Assembly (NCBI GenBank): GCA_017561825.1
Contig: JAFZBK010000039.1
Coordinates: 1 to 37,760 of the forward strand
Origin: Prevotella sp.
GTDB taxonomy: Bacteria; Bacteroidota; Bacteroidia; Bacteroidales; Bacteroidaceae
Reading direction: 5' to 3'
DNA length: 37,760 nucleotides
Shown: positions 6,028 to 14,008 of the stretch, piece after piece
Layout: each line of letters starts with the position of its first letter
Position numbering within the stretch: position 1 is the stretch's first letter
Position numbers and translations under genes: made by a program
Notes under the pieces: generated by a model
The model's input: the letters and a program-made list of their open reading frames with translations, nothing else
The model's database searches: none
What the model was told of the DNA's origin: nothing

Positions 6028-8145
6028 ATGAAAGTTACACTGTTCAAAAAGACAAGAAACAAAGAAGTGATTAACCGCGTTGAGCTGGACGAACTGGCCA
6101 ACGCCATTCAAGACTGTCAGTTGCAGCGGTCTGTGAGAGAGGTCAGAGGAGTATATCATCTCATGAAATGCCAACGTCAGGATGACGGACAGGTCATTAC
6201 TAACTGGAAAGGCGGCATTCCATTGCCGAGGATATGCTTTGCGGCCGACTATGAAAATCGCAAGGGCGAGAAAAGGATGATCAACTACAATGGTCTGGTA
6301 GTTCTGGAAATGAACAACCTTCCCACTTACGAGAAGGCCGTGGCGTTAAGAGAGCAGGTGAAGAAACTGCCGGAAACGGTGATGTGCTTCTTAGGCGGAT
6401 CAGGGAAAAGCGTGAAGATTGTGTGTAGGGGCGAGTTGTATGATAAAGAGCAACTACCGAAGGAGGAAGAGGAGATACGGCTGTTTCATAAGAATCTGTA
6501 TGAGACGGCACGACAGGCTTATCAGAACCAGTTCCAGATAGATATCGAGTATCTGGAGCCACGACTTGATAGAACGGTGTATATGAGTGCCGACCCTGAG
6601 ATGTACTACAACCCGGAAGCTCGTCCTTTCTTTGCCGATTGCAACAGACATGATATGCCTCAGCCTGTGGTCATCAACGACGAGGAGGACCACCTGATGC
6701 CTGGTCGCACCATTACACGAACCTATCAACTGAACTGGTTGTTCATCGTTGACGAGGTGCTGGGCCGCTATTTCGAGCTGCCTGACGATAACAAACTGGG
6801 ACAGCTGCTCATGCGGATTGCCAGTATGTGCCTGGAACAGGGCATACCACTTGCCCATGCCCAAGGTTTGACGATGGAGCACCCTGTGTTAAGCACCGAC
6901 AAGCTGCTGGTAGAGAAGATTTTCCAGGTAGTCTATAGTGTGGCAGAGCAGGAAGACTACCGCAAGAAACATAAGGTGAAACCCATGAAGAGTATTCCCG
7001 AGGATACTGTTCAGGCCATGAAAACGGAGATCTTCCTACAGTCGAACTTCGAAATGCGGAAGAACTTGTTGACGGGTGTGGCTGAATATCGTGAGAAATA
7101 CGCTGACGACCAGCGTTTCAAGCCACTGACCGAGGAGGTGAGAAACGATATGACACTAAGAGCCACGGAATTGGGACTGAAAGCATGGGACAGGAACGTG
7201 AACCGCTTCATCGACTCCACACGTATCGAGCAGTACGACCCAGTGAACACTTGGCTCGATCAGCTGCCACAATGGGACGGAAAGGACCATATCAAGGAAC
7301 TCGCTACAAGAGTGCCTACCAACCAGCCCCATTGGGAGAAATACCTGAGATATTGGCTTGTCGGTATGGTGGCACAATGGCGCGAGAGTGACAAGCAGCT
7401 GACAGGTAATGCGTTAACGCCCCTACTGATTGGAAGGCAAGGCTGCGGAAAGACACGCTTCTGCAAGATTATCCTACCGCCTGAGTTAAGGGATTACTAC
7501 AACGATAAGATCAACTTCAAGAACGAGTTCGACCTGAACATCGCGCTCACCTCGTTCGCCCTGATCAACATCGACGAGTTTGACAAGACCACCAGCTCGC
7601 AACAGATCGTACTGAAGTACCTACTGTCATCTGCCGACGTGAAGTTCCGACCTCCATACGGCAAGACCATCAAGTTGTACCGCCGATATACTTCGTTCAT
7701 CGGTACCACCAACCAGCTCAAACCGCTTGTTGATCCAACAGGTTCACGACGTTTCGTTTGTGTGGGTGTTACTGGAAACATCGATTTCACCGACAATCTG
7801 AATCATCAGCAGCTCTTTGCCCAGGCGTTGCACCTGTTCAACAGCGGTGAGCGTTTCTGGCTGAACGATGAAGAGATTGCCGAACTGATCAAGGAGAACG
7901 AACCCTACCAGCATCTGAATGACCTGGTTGAGATGATTGGCGAGACCTTCCGTAGTCCAAAGGACGAAGAGAAAGGGAAATGGTGGAGTCTGGGCGAGAT
8001 AAGTTCCTTATTGGCCAGCCGTTATCCGAGTTTCGACCCCGATACCAACTTCAAGAAAATCGGTAATGCACTGAATGACATCCAGTTTCAGTTTAAGAGA
8101 CGTCGTACAACCAATCACATGGTATATTGGCTCATCGAGAAATAA
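6028..8145 (+). CDS. VirE_N / VirE-type P-loop NTPase with DUF3874 tail (primase-helicase-like)
   Basis: A 705-residue protein of the BT4734-like family of Bacteroidales. Residues ~1-220 correspond to the VirE_N (BT4734-like) domain, related to primase-polymerase folds (FLGGSGKSVKIVCRGEL; EYLEPRLDRTVYMSADPE). Residues ~400-590 are a VirE/D5-like helicase ATPase with Walker A GRQGCGKTRF (~468-477), Walker B ALINIDEFDK (~511-520) and a sensor TSFIGTTNQ. Residues ~600-705 match the DUF3874 tail (FWLNDEEIAELI...WWSLGEISSLL). Known relatives lie in plasmids, prophage-like islands and beside HU-like genes, and are thought to act in replication of mobile DNA. Here it faces an iteron-rich region, which supports an origin-linked role (inference). 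It is followed 31 bp later by a LOG-family gene. Confidence 0.88.
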   Translation: MKVTLFKKTRNKEVINRVELDELANAIQDCQLQRSVREVRGVYHLMKCQRQDDGQVITNWKGGIPLPRICFAADYENRKGEKRMINYNGLVVLEMNNLPTYEKAVALREQVKKLPETVMCFLGGSGKSVKIVCRGELYDKEQLPKEEEEIRLFHKNLYETARQAYQNQFQIDIEYLEPRLDRTVYMSADPEMYYNPEARPFFADCNRHDMPQPVVINDEEDHLMPGRTITRTYQLNWLFIVDEVLGRYFELPDDNKLGQLLMRIASMCLEQGIPLAHAQGLTMEHPVLSTDKLLVEKIFQVVYSVAEQEDYRKKHKVKPMKSIPEDTVQAMKTEIFLQSNFEMRKNLLTGVAEYREKYADDQRFKPLTEEVRNDMTLRATELGLKAWDRNVNRFIDSTRIEQYDPVNTWLDQLPQWDGKDHIKELATRVPTNQPHWEKYLRYWLVGMVAQWRESDKQLTGNALTPLLIGRQGCGKTRFCKIILPPELRDYYNDKINFKNEFDLNIALTSFALINIDEFDKTTSSQQIVLKYLLSSADVKFRPPYGKTIKLYRRYTSFIGTTNQLKPLVDPTGSRRFVCVGVTGNIDFTDNLNHQQLFAQALHLFNSGERFWLNDEEIAELIKENEPYQHLNDLVEMIGETFRSPKDEEKGKWWSLGEISSLLASRYPSFDPDTNFKKIGNALNDIQFQFKRRRTTNHMVYWLIEK

Positions 8146-8176
8146 AATAAAAGGAGGTATTGAACGTTATAAATAT

Positions 8177-8704
8177 ATGAAAGTATGTGTTTTTTGTTCC
8201 GCGAACGAAGATATCGATCGTGATTTCTTCACGATGACAAGAGAATTGGGAGAGTGGCTCGCCAAGAACGGGCACACACTTGTGTTCGGTGGTACTGACT
8301 TAGGACTGATGGATTGCATTGCCAAGGCGGTGCATGAAGCGGGTGGACAGACTATCGGCGTGGTTCCCTCGAAGGTGGAAGAGAACGGACATGTGAGTGA
8401 GTACTTGGATGTGCATATCCCTTGTGATAACCTGAACGACCGCAAGGCACTGATGATGGCGCAGAGCGATGTGTTCATCGCCCTGCCTGGCGGTATAGGC
8501 ACCTTGGATGAGATCTTCTCCGTGGCCTCATCCGCTACCATTGGCTACCATCACAAGACCGTTATCCTCTATAACATGAAAGGGTTCTGGGATTCCCTCA
8601 TCACCTGTCTTCATGACTTAGAGGCCAAGGGAGTCACCCGCAAACATTGGGATAGCTATATAAAAGTGGCCAACTCCATTGAAGAATTGGCCACCTTCCT
8701 ATAA
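8177..8704 (+). CDS. LOG-family protein (TIGR00730, cytokinin riboside 5'-monophosphate phosphoribohydrolase-like)
   Basis: A 175-residue Rossmann-fold protein. The start at 8177 (MKVCVFCSAN) is the family N-terminus; the longer frame from 8075 overlaps the VirE-like gene and adds 34 unrelated residues. Signatures: FGGTDLGLMDCIAKAVHEAGG (nucleotide binding) and LPGGIGTLDEIF, the PGGxGTxxE catalytic motif of LOG and lysine-decarboxylase-like proteins. Family members cleave nucleoside 5'-monophosphates to base plus ribose 5-phosphate. In non-plant-associated bacteria the role is uncertain, probably nucleotide salvage or clean-up. AGGAGG at 8152-8157 is 19 bp from the ATG, far for a ribosome site. 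Probably transcribed with the upstream VirE-like gene. Its stop runs straight into the 8703-8735 repeat. Confidence 0.9.
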   Translation: MKVCVFCSANEDIDRDFFTMTRELGEWLAKNGHTLVFGGTDLGLMDCIAKAVHEAGGQTIGVVPSKVEENGHVSEYLDVHIPCDNLNDRKALMMAQSDVFIALPGGIGTLDEIFSVASSATIGYHHKTVILYNMKGFWDSLITCLHDLEAKGVTRKHWDSYIKVANSIEELATFL

Positions 8705-8735
8705 TTGTCAATTTTCAATTCTCAATTTTCAATTA
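8703..8735. repeat. CAATTTT-type low-complexity repeat at a convergent gene junction
   Basis: Two tandem 14-bp units, TCAATTTTCAATTC (8708-8721) and TCAATTTTCAATTA (8722-8735), preceded by AATTG. It fills the 17-bp gap between the LOG-family and flavodiiron genes and runs into the latter, supplying its last codons (ATT GAA AAT) and its TGA stop. Confidence 0.8.
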
Positions 8736-9930
8736 GCAACCGCTCTGCCATTGCCTTACCCAACGCCTCGCACTGAGCGAATGTTTCGGGGGTGAGAGAT
8801 TGTTTGATCTCCACAGGCTCGCCTACTGCCTCGAAGTGCAGACGCTCGTCGTTCCACTTCTGGATCTCTGCCACGGCCTTTGAAGCCCAGCCGAAGGAGC
8901 CAAACCAACCCATCAGGTGGTTCTTGATGTCCTTGCCTGCCAACTCAGAGAGCAGCACGTCCATCTCGTGGTAGAGACCGGTATTATAAGTTGGCGCACC
9001 AACAATCAGTCCTTTATAGCGGAATACGTCGCGGATGATATACGAATGATGCGTCTTCGACACATTATACATCACGATGTTCTTCAGTCCAGCCTGTGAG
9101 GCAGCACGGGCAATCACCTCTGCTGCACGCTCCGTATTACCGTACATCGTACCGTAGCAGATCACCAATCCTGGCTCGGTCTCGTAACGACTCATCTTGT
9201 CGTACATCCCCACCACCTTATCAATATACTCATGCCATACCGGACCGTGGGTGGCGCAGATATAGTCGAGCTTCACACCTGCCAACTTCTTCAGTGCATT
9301 CTGCACCGGTGTGCCGTACTTACCCACGATATTCGAGTAGTAGCGCACCATCTCCAGCCAGAACGTATCGCAGTTGATCTCACTGTCGATGATACCACCG
9401 TTCAAGGCACCGAAGCAACCGAAAGCATCACCGCTGAACAAGATGAGAGATGAGAGATTAGAGATGTGAGATTCGCAAAGCGTCATCATGGTTTCCGGCC
9501 AATGTACCATTGGTGTCAGCACGAAGTTCAGTGAATGCTTGCCAAGCTCGATGGAATCGCCGTTTTTCACTTCCAATGTACCCTCATCGATACCATAGAA
9601 GCCCTCCATCATCTGGAATGTTTTCTTGTTACCAATAATCTGGATCTGCGGGTAGTATTTCTTGATCAAGGCTATGCTACCGCTATGGTCAGGTTCCATG
9701 TGGTTGATCACCAAGTAGTCGATGGGACGATCACCTATCACCTCCTGGATATTCTTCAGGTACGGCACGAAGAAATCCACTTCTACCGTATCAATCAGAC
9801 ACACCTTCTCGTCATCTATCAGATACGAGTTATAGCTCACTCCGTTGGGCAGCGGCCACAAGCCCTCGAAGAGGTTCTTGTTGCGATCGTTCACACCCAC
9901 ATAATAAATTCCGTTTGTAATCTGTATCAT
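8722..9930 (-). CDS. Flavodiiron protein (FprA-family A-type flavoprotein)
   Basis: A 402-residue two-domain enzyme. The N-terminal metallo-beta-lactamase-like domain has all di-iron ligands in order: H77-x-E79-x-D81-H82 (NHMEPDHSG), H143 (MVHWPET), D168 (FSGDAFG) and H228 (ATHGPVWH). The C-terminal flavodoxin domain has the FMN phosphate loop TMYGNTE at ~261-267. Flavodiiron proteins reduce O2 to water, or NO to N2O, in the cytoplasm of anaerobes with electrons from rubredoxin or a similar donor. The H143-D168 spacing is 25 residues against 19 in the Desulfovibrio gigas protein (H146, D165, from memory). The extra ~6 residues fall on a low-complexity DNA tract (9441-9473). The final residues IEN and the stop come from the junction repeat. 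It starts 2 bp after the PfkB kinase stop, so the two form an operon. Confidence 0.93.
   Translation of the reverse strand: MIQITNGIYYVGVNDRNKNLFEGLWPLPNGVSYNSYLIDDEKVCLIDTVEVDFFVPYLKNIQEVIGDRPIDYLVINHMEPDHSGSIALIKKYYPQIQIIGNKKTFQMMEGFYGIDEGTLEVKNGDSIELGKHSLNFVLTPMVHWPETMMTLCESHISNLSSLILFSGDAFGCFGALNGGIIDSEINCDTFWLEMVRYYSNIVGKYGTPVQNALKKLAGVKLDYICATHGPVWHEYIDKVVGMYDKMSRYETEPGLVICYGTMYGNTERAAEVIARAASQAGLKNIVMYNVSKTHHSYIIRDVFRYKGLIVGAPTYNTGLYHEMDVLLSELAGKDIKNHLMGWFGSFGWASKAVAEIQKWNDERLHFEAVGEPVEIKQSLTPETFAQCEALGKAMAERLLIEN
9441..9473. repeat. CTCATCT-type low-complexity tract inside the flavodiiron gene
   Basis: Plus-strand AGATGAGAGATGAGAGATTA and following bases. On the coding strand it reads ATCTCACATCTC followed by ATCTCTC units and encodes SHISNLSSLIL between the di-iron ligands H143 and D168. 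It is the same kind of sequence as the purine/pyrimidine repeats found between genes in this window, here kept in frame. Confidence 0.7.
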
Positions 9931-9932
9931 AG

Positions 9933-10892
9933 TTATTGCTCTTTTTGTTCTAAAGCTTCTTGTAATTCCTTTTTCTTCTGGGCTCCGAACTCCACACTCA
10001 CTGCATTGTTGATGCTCTGACAGCAGTTAGCTGAGAACTCCTGTGCACACTGGATGATCAGGTCCCATTGCTCCTCCGTCAGTCCTTGCTCAACAGTCTC
10101 GCGGGTGATATCGTATTTCATCATTCCATAGACCAGTCCTGCATTGAAGTTATCCCCAGCCCCAATAGTACTCACCGTTTCGGTAGCCGCAATGGGATAC
10201 TCCTTCTTCACCTGATTGGTGCGCAGTGCCACAGGGCCTGCACCCTGGGTATAGATGAAATTCTTGCAGTAGAAAGAGATCTCCGCGTTATACACCTTAT
10301 CGGGATCATCCTTCTTGAACAGTACCTCGAAATCCTCCTTCGAGCCCCTCACGATATCCGCCAGTTCAAGGTTCTCGAGGAAGTTCGGCGTCAGTTTCAT
10401 CACCTCATGACGGTGTGACGGACGGAGGTTCACATCGTAATAGAGGATGGCTCCATGTTGACGGGCGTAGTTGAGGAATCCATATACCTGAGGACGGATC
10501 ACGGGGTTCACCGCATAGAACGAACTGAACATCACGATGTCATCGGGCTGCACGTCAGGATAGACAAAGTCGAGCTGGTCGTGCGGATGATCCTTGTAGA
10601 AGAGATAGTCAGCATCGTTCTTTTCATCGAGAAACGCCAATGAAATCGGCGATTTTGACTCAGGGAACACATTGATATTATCCGCGTTCACGCCATTCTC
10701 GCGGGCAAAGCGGATGATGCTCTCGCCTACCCTGTCGTTACCTGTCTCACTGATGAACGAGCATTCCACGCCCGACCGTCCCAAAGAGATCATGCCATTA
10801 AAAGCACTTCCTCCAGGCACAGCCCCTATCGGTTGATTGTTCTTAAAGATGATATCGAAGATGGTCTCCCCTATTCCTATAACTTTACGCAT
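9933..10892 (-). CDS. PfkB-family carbohydrate kinase (fructokinase-like)
   Basis: A 319-residue ribokinase-family sugar kinase. I start it at the ATG at 10892 (MRKVIGIGETIFDI); the frame can be extended to a TTG at 10916, but that codon lies in the predicted -7 box. Motifs: the N-terminal sugar-binding GGSAFNGMISLGRSG (PfkB signature 1) and the C-terminal STIGAGDNFNAGL (signature 2: GAGD anion hole with catalytic Asp). YDVNLRP in the middle is typical of fructokinases and 2-keto-3-deoxygluconate kinases. It would phosphorylate a sugar in the cytoplasm using ATP. Substrate cannot be fixed from sequence; fructose is most likely by similarity. It is followed directly by the flavodiiron gene. 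Confidence 0.9.
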   Translation of the reverse strand: MRKVIGIGETIFDIIFKNNQPIGAVPGGSAFNGMISLGRSGVECSFISETGNDRVGESIIRFARENGVNADNINVFPESKSPISLAFLDEKNDADYLFYKDHPHDQLDFVYPDVQPDDIVMFSSFYAVNPVIRPQVYGFLNYARQHGAILYYDVNLRPSHRHEVMKLTPNFLENLELADIVRGSKEDFEVLFKKDDPDKVYNAEISFYCKNFIYTQGAGPVALRTNQVKKEYPIAATETVSTIGAGDNFNAGLVYGMMKYDITRETVEQGLTEEQWDLIIQCAQEFSANCCQSINNAVSVEFGAQKKKELQEALEQKEQ

Positions 10893-10913
10893 ATACTTCT
10901 GGTTTATCTTGGG

Positions 10914-10945
10914 CAAAGTTACAAAATTAGTAAGAGATATGGAAA
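10914..10945 (-). promoter_or_regulatory. Promoter of the kinase/flavodiiron operon
   Basis: Minus strand: TTTC (10945-10942, one mismatch to TTTG), 20 bp, TAACTTTG (10921-10914). Predicted transcription start near 10907, ~15 nt before the ATG. The -33 part overlaps the terminator hairpin of the upstream operon. Confidence 0.5.
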
Positions 10946-10972
10946 GAAATAATAGTTTTTCTTTCCATATCT
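10935..10972 (-). terminator. Terminator of the six-gene surface operon
   Basis: A perfect 15-bp stem, AGATATGGAAAGAAA (10935-10949) with TTTCTTTCCATATCT (10958-10972), and an 8-nt loop. It lies ~40 bp after the last stop of the minus-strand surface operon. There is no strong T-run after it on the minus strand, so termination strength is uncertain. Confidence 0.65.
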
Positions 10973-11012
10973 GAGAGAAAAGTTAGTTCAGCGAACTCCT
11001 TTAGATGGATTC

Positions 11013-13292
11013 CTAATAAGATAGTTGTATGTTATAGGGAGTGAACTTTATATGGGTCTTAACACCAGTCTCTTTATCAACGACATCCATCCAAGGTGTC
11101 AAGGTTAAGTCAACCTGGGGATCGTCAATGGTCGTGATGCGCCAACCATTGGTGTATTCGCCATCCTTGATTCCATAGGTAATACCATCCACTGTATAAG
11201 GCCAATCCTGAGATGTGGTGCCTTGAGAACCGTTCTTGCCTTTCCAGGAGGCCTCGATACCCATATTTGTAACTTTGTGCGCGCGAGTACCCCGACAGGA
11301 GGTAATGCTTGAGAACTCAAAGATATAGGCATCGTGCTCTTTGCCATCTAAGCTTGTTGAGGCAGACATGTGACTGTAGTCGCAATTATCTTGGGTAACC
11401 AAGATAACGGAGAAGAGAGGGTTCCCCGACGAGAAAGGCAATCCTTTGTCCATCCATTTGATATTCCCATCTTCTGAATCAGAGTAACAAGGATAGGCGA
11501 TGTAGTCGCTTTCGTATTGAAGCCCCTTGAGTTTGTAGATATACTCTTTATCCAATGAGGTTTTATTTGTAATAACTGAAGAGCTTACAGGTTTGTAGAT
11601 ATCTATCAGTTCTTTTCCTTTGAACACGGCTAATCTGGGATAGTACTTTTTGCCGAAGGAGGTGAAATATCCTAGTTGAGACAGTTTGTAACTTCCTTGA
11701 AAGTCAGTGGTTCCATCATCGTTTCTCACGGTAATGCGCGAGATTCGTAGCTTGCTGTCGTCGATCTTGGGATACCAGGACTTTGTCCAATGAAATTTCT
11801 CAATGGTTTTCTCACCCAGAGAAAAGCTGATGGCCCATGGTCCTTTGAGTTTTTCGAGCAATGTCTGGTGCTTGTCTTCTTTCAGCGTTCCGTCATCGTC
11901 AAGATAATTGGAGTATTCTTCCCACTTGTCGCTGAACTCTTTCAAGGCTGTTCCATCCTCCCATGCATTACCCGTCAAATATTCAGTGTATTCCACTAAC
12001 GAGGCTGCGTCTTTGATGAAACTACCGATGACATTGGAAGCTATTCTTTCCAGATTGAGATCAAGCATGAGCACTGCCTCGTGACCTATATTGGGAATAA
12101 ACTCCAAAGCATTGGATAAGCCAATGTCTGTGATACCCGAACTGGTAGTACCACCAACTGAAGACTGGAATCCTAAATAGAAATAAGGTTGATAACGCAA
12201 GCCGATGGATTTCGTATAGAGTCCGACACCTACACTGAGATGGAAGCGAAATCCTATAGAACCGCTTAGTACGGCCTTGCTGAAGTCAAAGTCATTTTTA
12301 AAGTCACCTTCTTCGTTTTCAAAGTTCTTCATGTTGGAGATTTCGGAAATATTCTTGTTCCCGTCAATTTTCGGTGAAGATGGAGTAGATTCAAAAAAAG
12401 TCTTGCCTTTGATATTGCCTGTGACCGAGGCATTGGCTACAAACATCAGTTTAAAACCCAGGACGAACTTAATCAAAACATAGCCGACCTTTACTCTCGC
12501 TTTAGAGGGCAAGATGTTCTTTTTTTCTTTGATTTTCACTTCTCCTTGTAACGTACCTGTTACATCGAAGTCCCAATTACTCTCAACTTTTGTGTATGAC
12601 TTGATATTTGGGAACATACCGTCTCCCATCTCAACCTGAATGCCGAAAGTACAATCAACCGAGTTTTTACTCTCATCGAAACTTACTTTCCCCTCAACAG
12701 GGCCTTTGGATAAAGAAAAATCCCCTTTCGGATGGAAAGTTTCGTGAAAGGCTTGCGTATCTTCCAGATCAAACTCGTCATCACCGCTACGTGTCTCATT
12801 TGGGCCTGTTGCATCAGGATTGGATAGTTCGGCTTTAAGATTGAATGTCTTGAATATGTCCTTCATATCGGCCACACAAGTCAGGCAGCGATAGAAATCG
12901 CCAGTGTTGCCGACAGCCAATACATGGTTGCCAAATCCCTCGGGAAAGTGATCAGTTTCCAAACTTACGAGAATATCACCCTTGACGGGAAGCAGTTCGA
13001 TAGGTGTGTTCTTATCAAAATCGATATAGGTGAACAGTTCATCGGGATCTGACTTCACTTTGATGATATGGCTCTGCATATCATCGCTGAAATGACGTAC
13101 GTTGGAATTGTACTGGTAGTATGCATCAAGGTTATCTTCTTGAACGTGTACCACTTCATCGTAGCCTTCGCCTGTATAGACGGGTAGTTCGTCATCGTTA
13201 AGTATGGAGTCCTCCTCATCCATGTAAAGTGTACATGAGACGGCGAGAAATGCGATGCAAGCGAAAAGGAATACCTTTTTCATAAGACTCAT
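11013..13292 (-). CDS. Large lipoprotein of unknown function, last gene of the surface operon
   Basis: A 759-residue protein with lipoprotein signal MKKVFLFACIAFLAVSC (starting at Met4, ATG 13283, an equally good start). Acidic residues follow the cysteine (DEEDS), as in surface-exposed Bacteroidota lipoproteins. The body is beta-rich with long glycine/hydrophobic alternations (LSGSIGFRFHLSVGVGLYTK; YQPYFYLGFQSSVGGTTSSG). A glycosylation-like or linker-like acidic/threonine region lies near residues 160-185. I do not recognise a family. Alternating strands of this sort also occur in the giant protein upstream (~1640-1830), so the two may share a fold (inference). It starts 12-21 bp after the preceding gene and is followed by a hairpin terminator. 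Confidence 0.85.
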   Translation of the reverse strand: MSLMKKVFLFACIAFLAVSCTLYMDEEDSILNDDELPVYTGEGYDEVVHVQEDNLDAYYQYNSNVRHFSDDMQSHIIKVKSDPDELFTYIDFDKNTPIELLPVKGDILVSLETDHFPEGFGNHVLAVGNTGDFYRCLTCVADMKDIFKTFNLKAELSNPDATGPNETRSGDDEFDLEDTQAFHETFHPKGDFSLSKGPVEGKVSFDESKNSVDCTFGIQVEMGDGMFPNIKSYTKVESNWDFDVTGTLQGEVKIKEKKNILPSKARVKVGYVLIKFVLGFKLMFVANASVTGNIKGKTFFESTPSSPKIDGNKNISEISNMKNFENEEGDFKNDFDFSKAVLSGSIGFRFHLSVGVGLYTKSIGLRYQPYFYLGFQSSVGGTTSSGITDIGLSNALEFIPNIGHEAVLMLDLNLERIASNVIGSFIKDAASLVEYTEYLTGNAWEDGTALKEFSDKWEEYSNYLDDDGTLKEDKHQTLLEKLKGPWAISFSLGEKTIEKFHWTKSWYPKIDDSKLRISRITVRNDDGTTDFQGSYKLSQLGYFTSFGKKYYPRLAVFKGKELIDIYKPVSSSVITNKTSLDKEYIYKLKGLQYESDYIAYPCYSDSEDGNIKWMDKGLPFSSGNPLFSVILVTQDNCDYSHMSASTSLDGKEHDAYIFEFSSITSCRGTRAHKVTNMGIEASWKGKNGSQGTTSQDWPYTVDGITYGIKDGEYTNGWRITTIDDPQVDLTLTPWMDVVDKETGVKTHIKFTPYNIQLSY

Positions 13293-13304
13293 TATTGGGT
13301 TTGA

Positions 13305-13988
13305 TTATTCAATGGTAAGTTTAAATAGGTTTTTGAGAGAGCCATGCGTCTCCCCGTCGAACTCAAGTGCCTCGTCGAACTCCTCAAGCGTATAGTTTCG
13401 TCGGTCGTAGCAGCGGAATACGATGGTTTCATGGCTCAAGGCATAAGGTCCCCAGACACGGATGAGGGTATAACGCACCCCAAATTTCTCAAGCGTCTGT
13501 CCCATTCCTCGCAGTTCATCCCCACAGAAAGCACCGATGAGCATGTCTTCATTTACGGGTTGCCCATGCACTCTGATGTCGGCATAGACCACCATATCCT
13601 CAGGATAGTTGAAATTTGCGGTAAACTCCCAGCGTGGGATAACAGTGACACGGCATGTGTCGGTTTTTGTGTAGTCAATGACAGGAATAGCTATTGCCTC
13701 TGTGGAGCCTTGCGCCACGCCCACCAATGTGTCAGGATTGATGAATCGTGCCACCTCTTGGTTGATGGTCGTCCAGAATACTGCACCATTGGAGACAGAG
13801 TCGGGTGTGAATAGGGGGCGTACAACACAGGTATCGCCTTCCATGACCGTCACATCATGATTGCTGAGCGTCATGGAAACAGGCAAGGTAGCCTCGTTAG
13901 GTTCGAAAAACTCAGCGCAGGACACAGTCAGAAGACTGGCTGTCAATGCGAGAGTTATGTTGTATAGCTTCTTTATCATATCCTTCAC
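13305..13988 (-). CDS. Small lipoprotein with Ig-like domain and GAFxGDExRG module
   Basis: A 227-residue lipoprotein (lipobox TVSC, Cys24). ATG 13979 is an alternative start. Residues ~35-118 look like a bacterial Ig-like (BIG2-type) domain: SMTLSNHDVTVMEGDTCVV, then VAQGSTEAIAIPV. Residues ~125-227 carry a module with LIGAFCGDELRGMGQ, RYTLIRVWG, IVFRCYDRRNYTLEEFDE and HGSLKNLFKLTIE. The same module ends the 1165-residue first gene of this operon (VGAFVGDECRGEGR...AGSLKNPVELIG). Shared modules in the first and fifth genes argue that their products work in one assembly. Located 20 bp after the fibronectin-III gene. Confidence 0.87.
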   Translation of the reverse strand: MKDMIKKLYNITLALTASLLTVSCAEFFEPNEATLPVSMTLSNHDVTVMEGDTCVVRPLFTPDSVSNGAVFWTTINQEVARFINPDTLVGVAQGSTEAIAIPVIDYTKTDTCRVTVIPRWEFTANFNYPEDMVVYADIRVHGQPVNEDMLIGAFCGDELRGMGQTLEKFGVRYTLIRVWGPYALSHETIVFRCYDRRNYTLEEFDEALEFDGETHGSLKNLFKLTIE

Positions 13989-14008
13989 TTTTTCAAGGTG
14001 TTACGATC

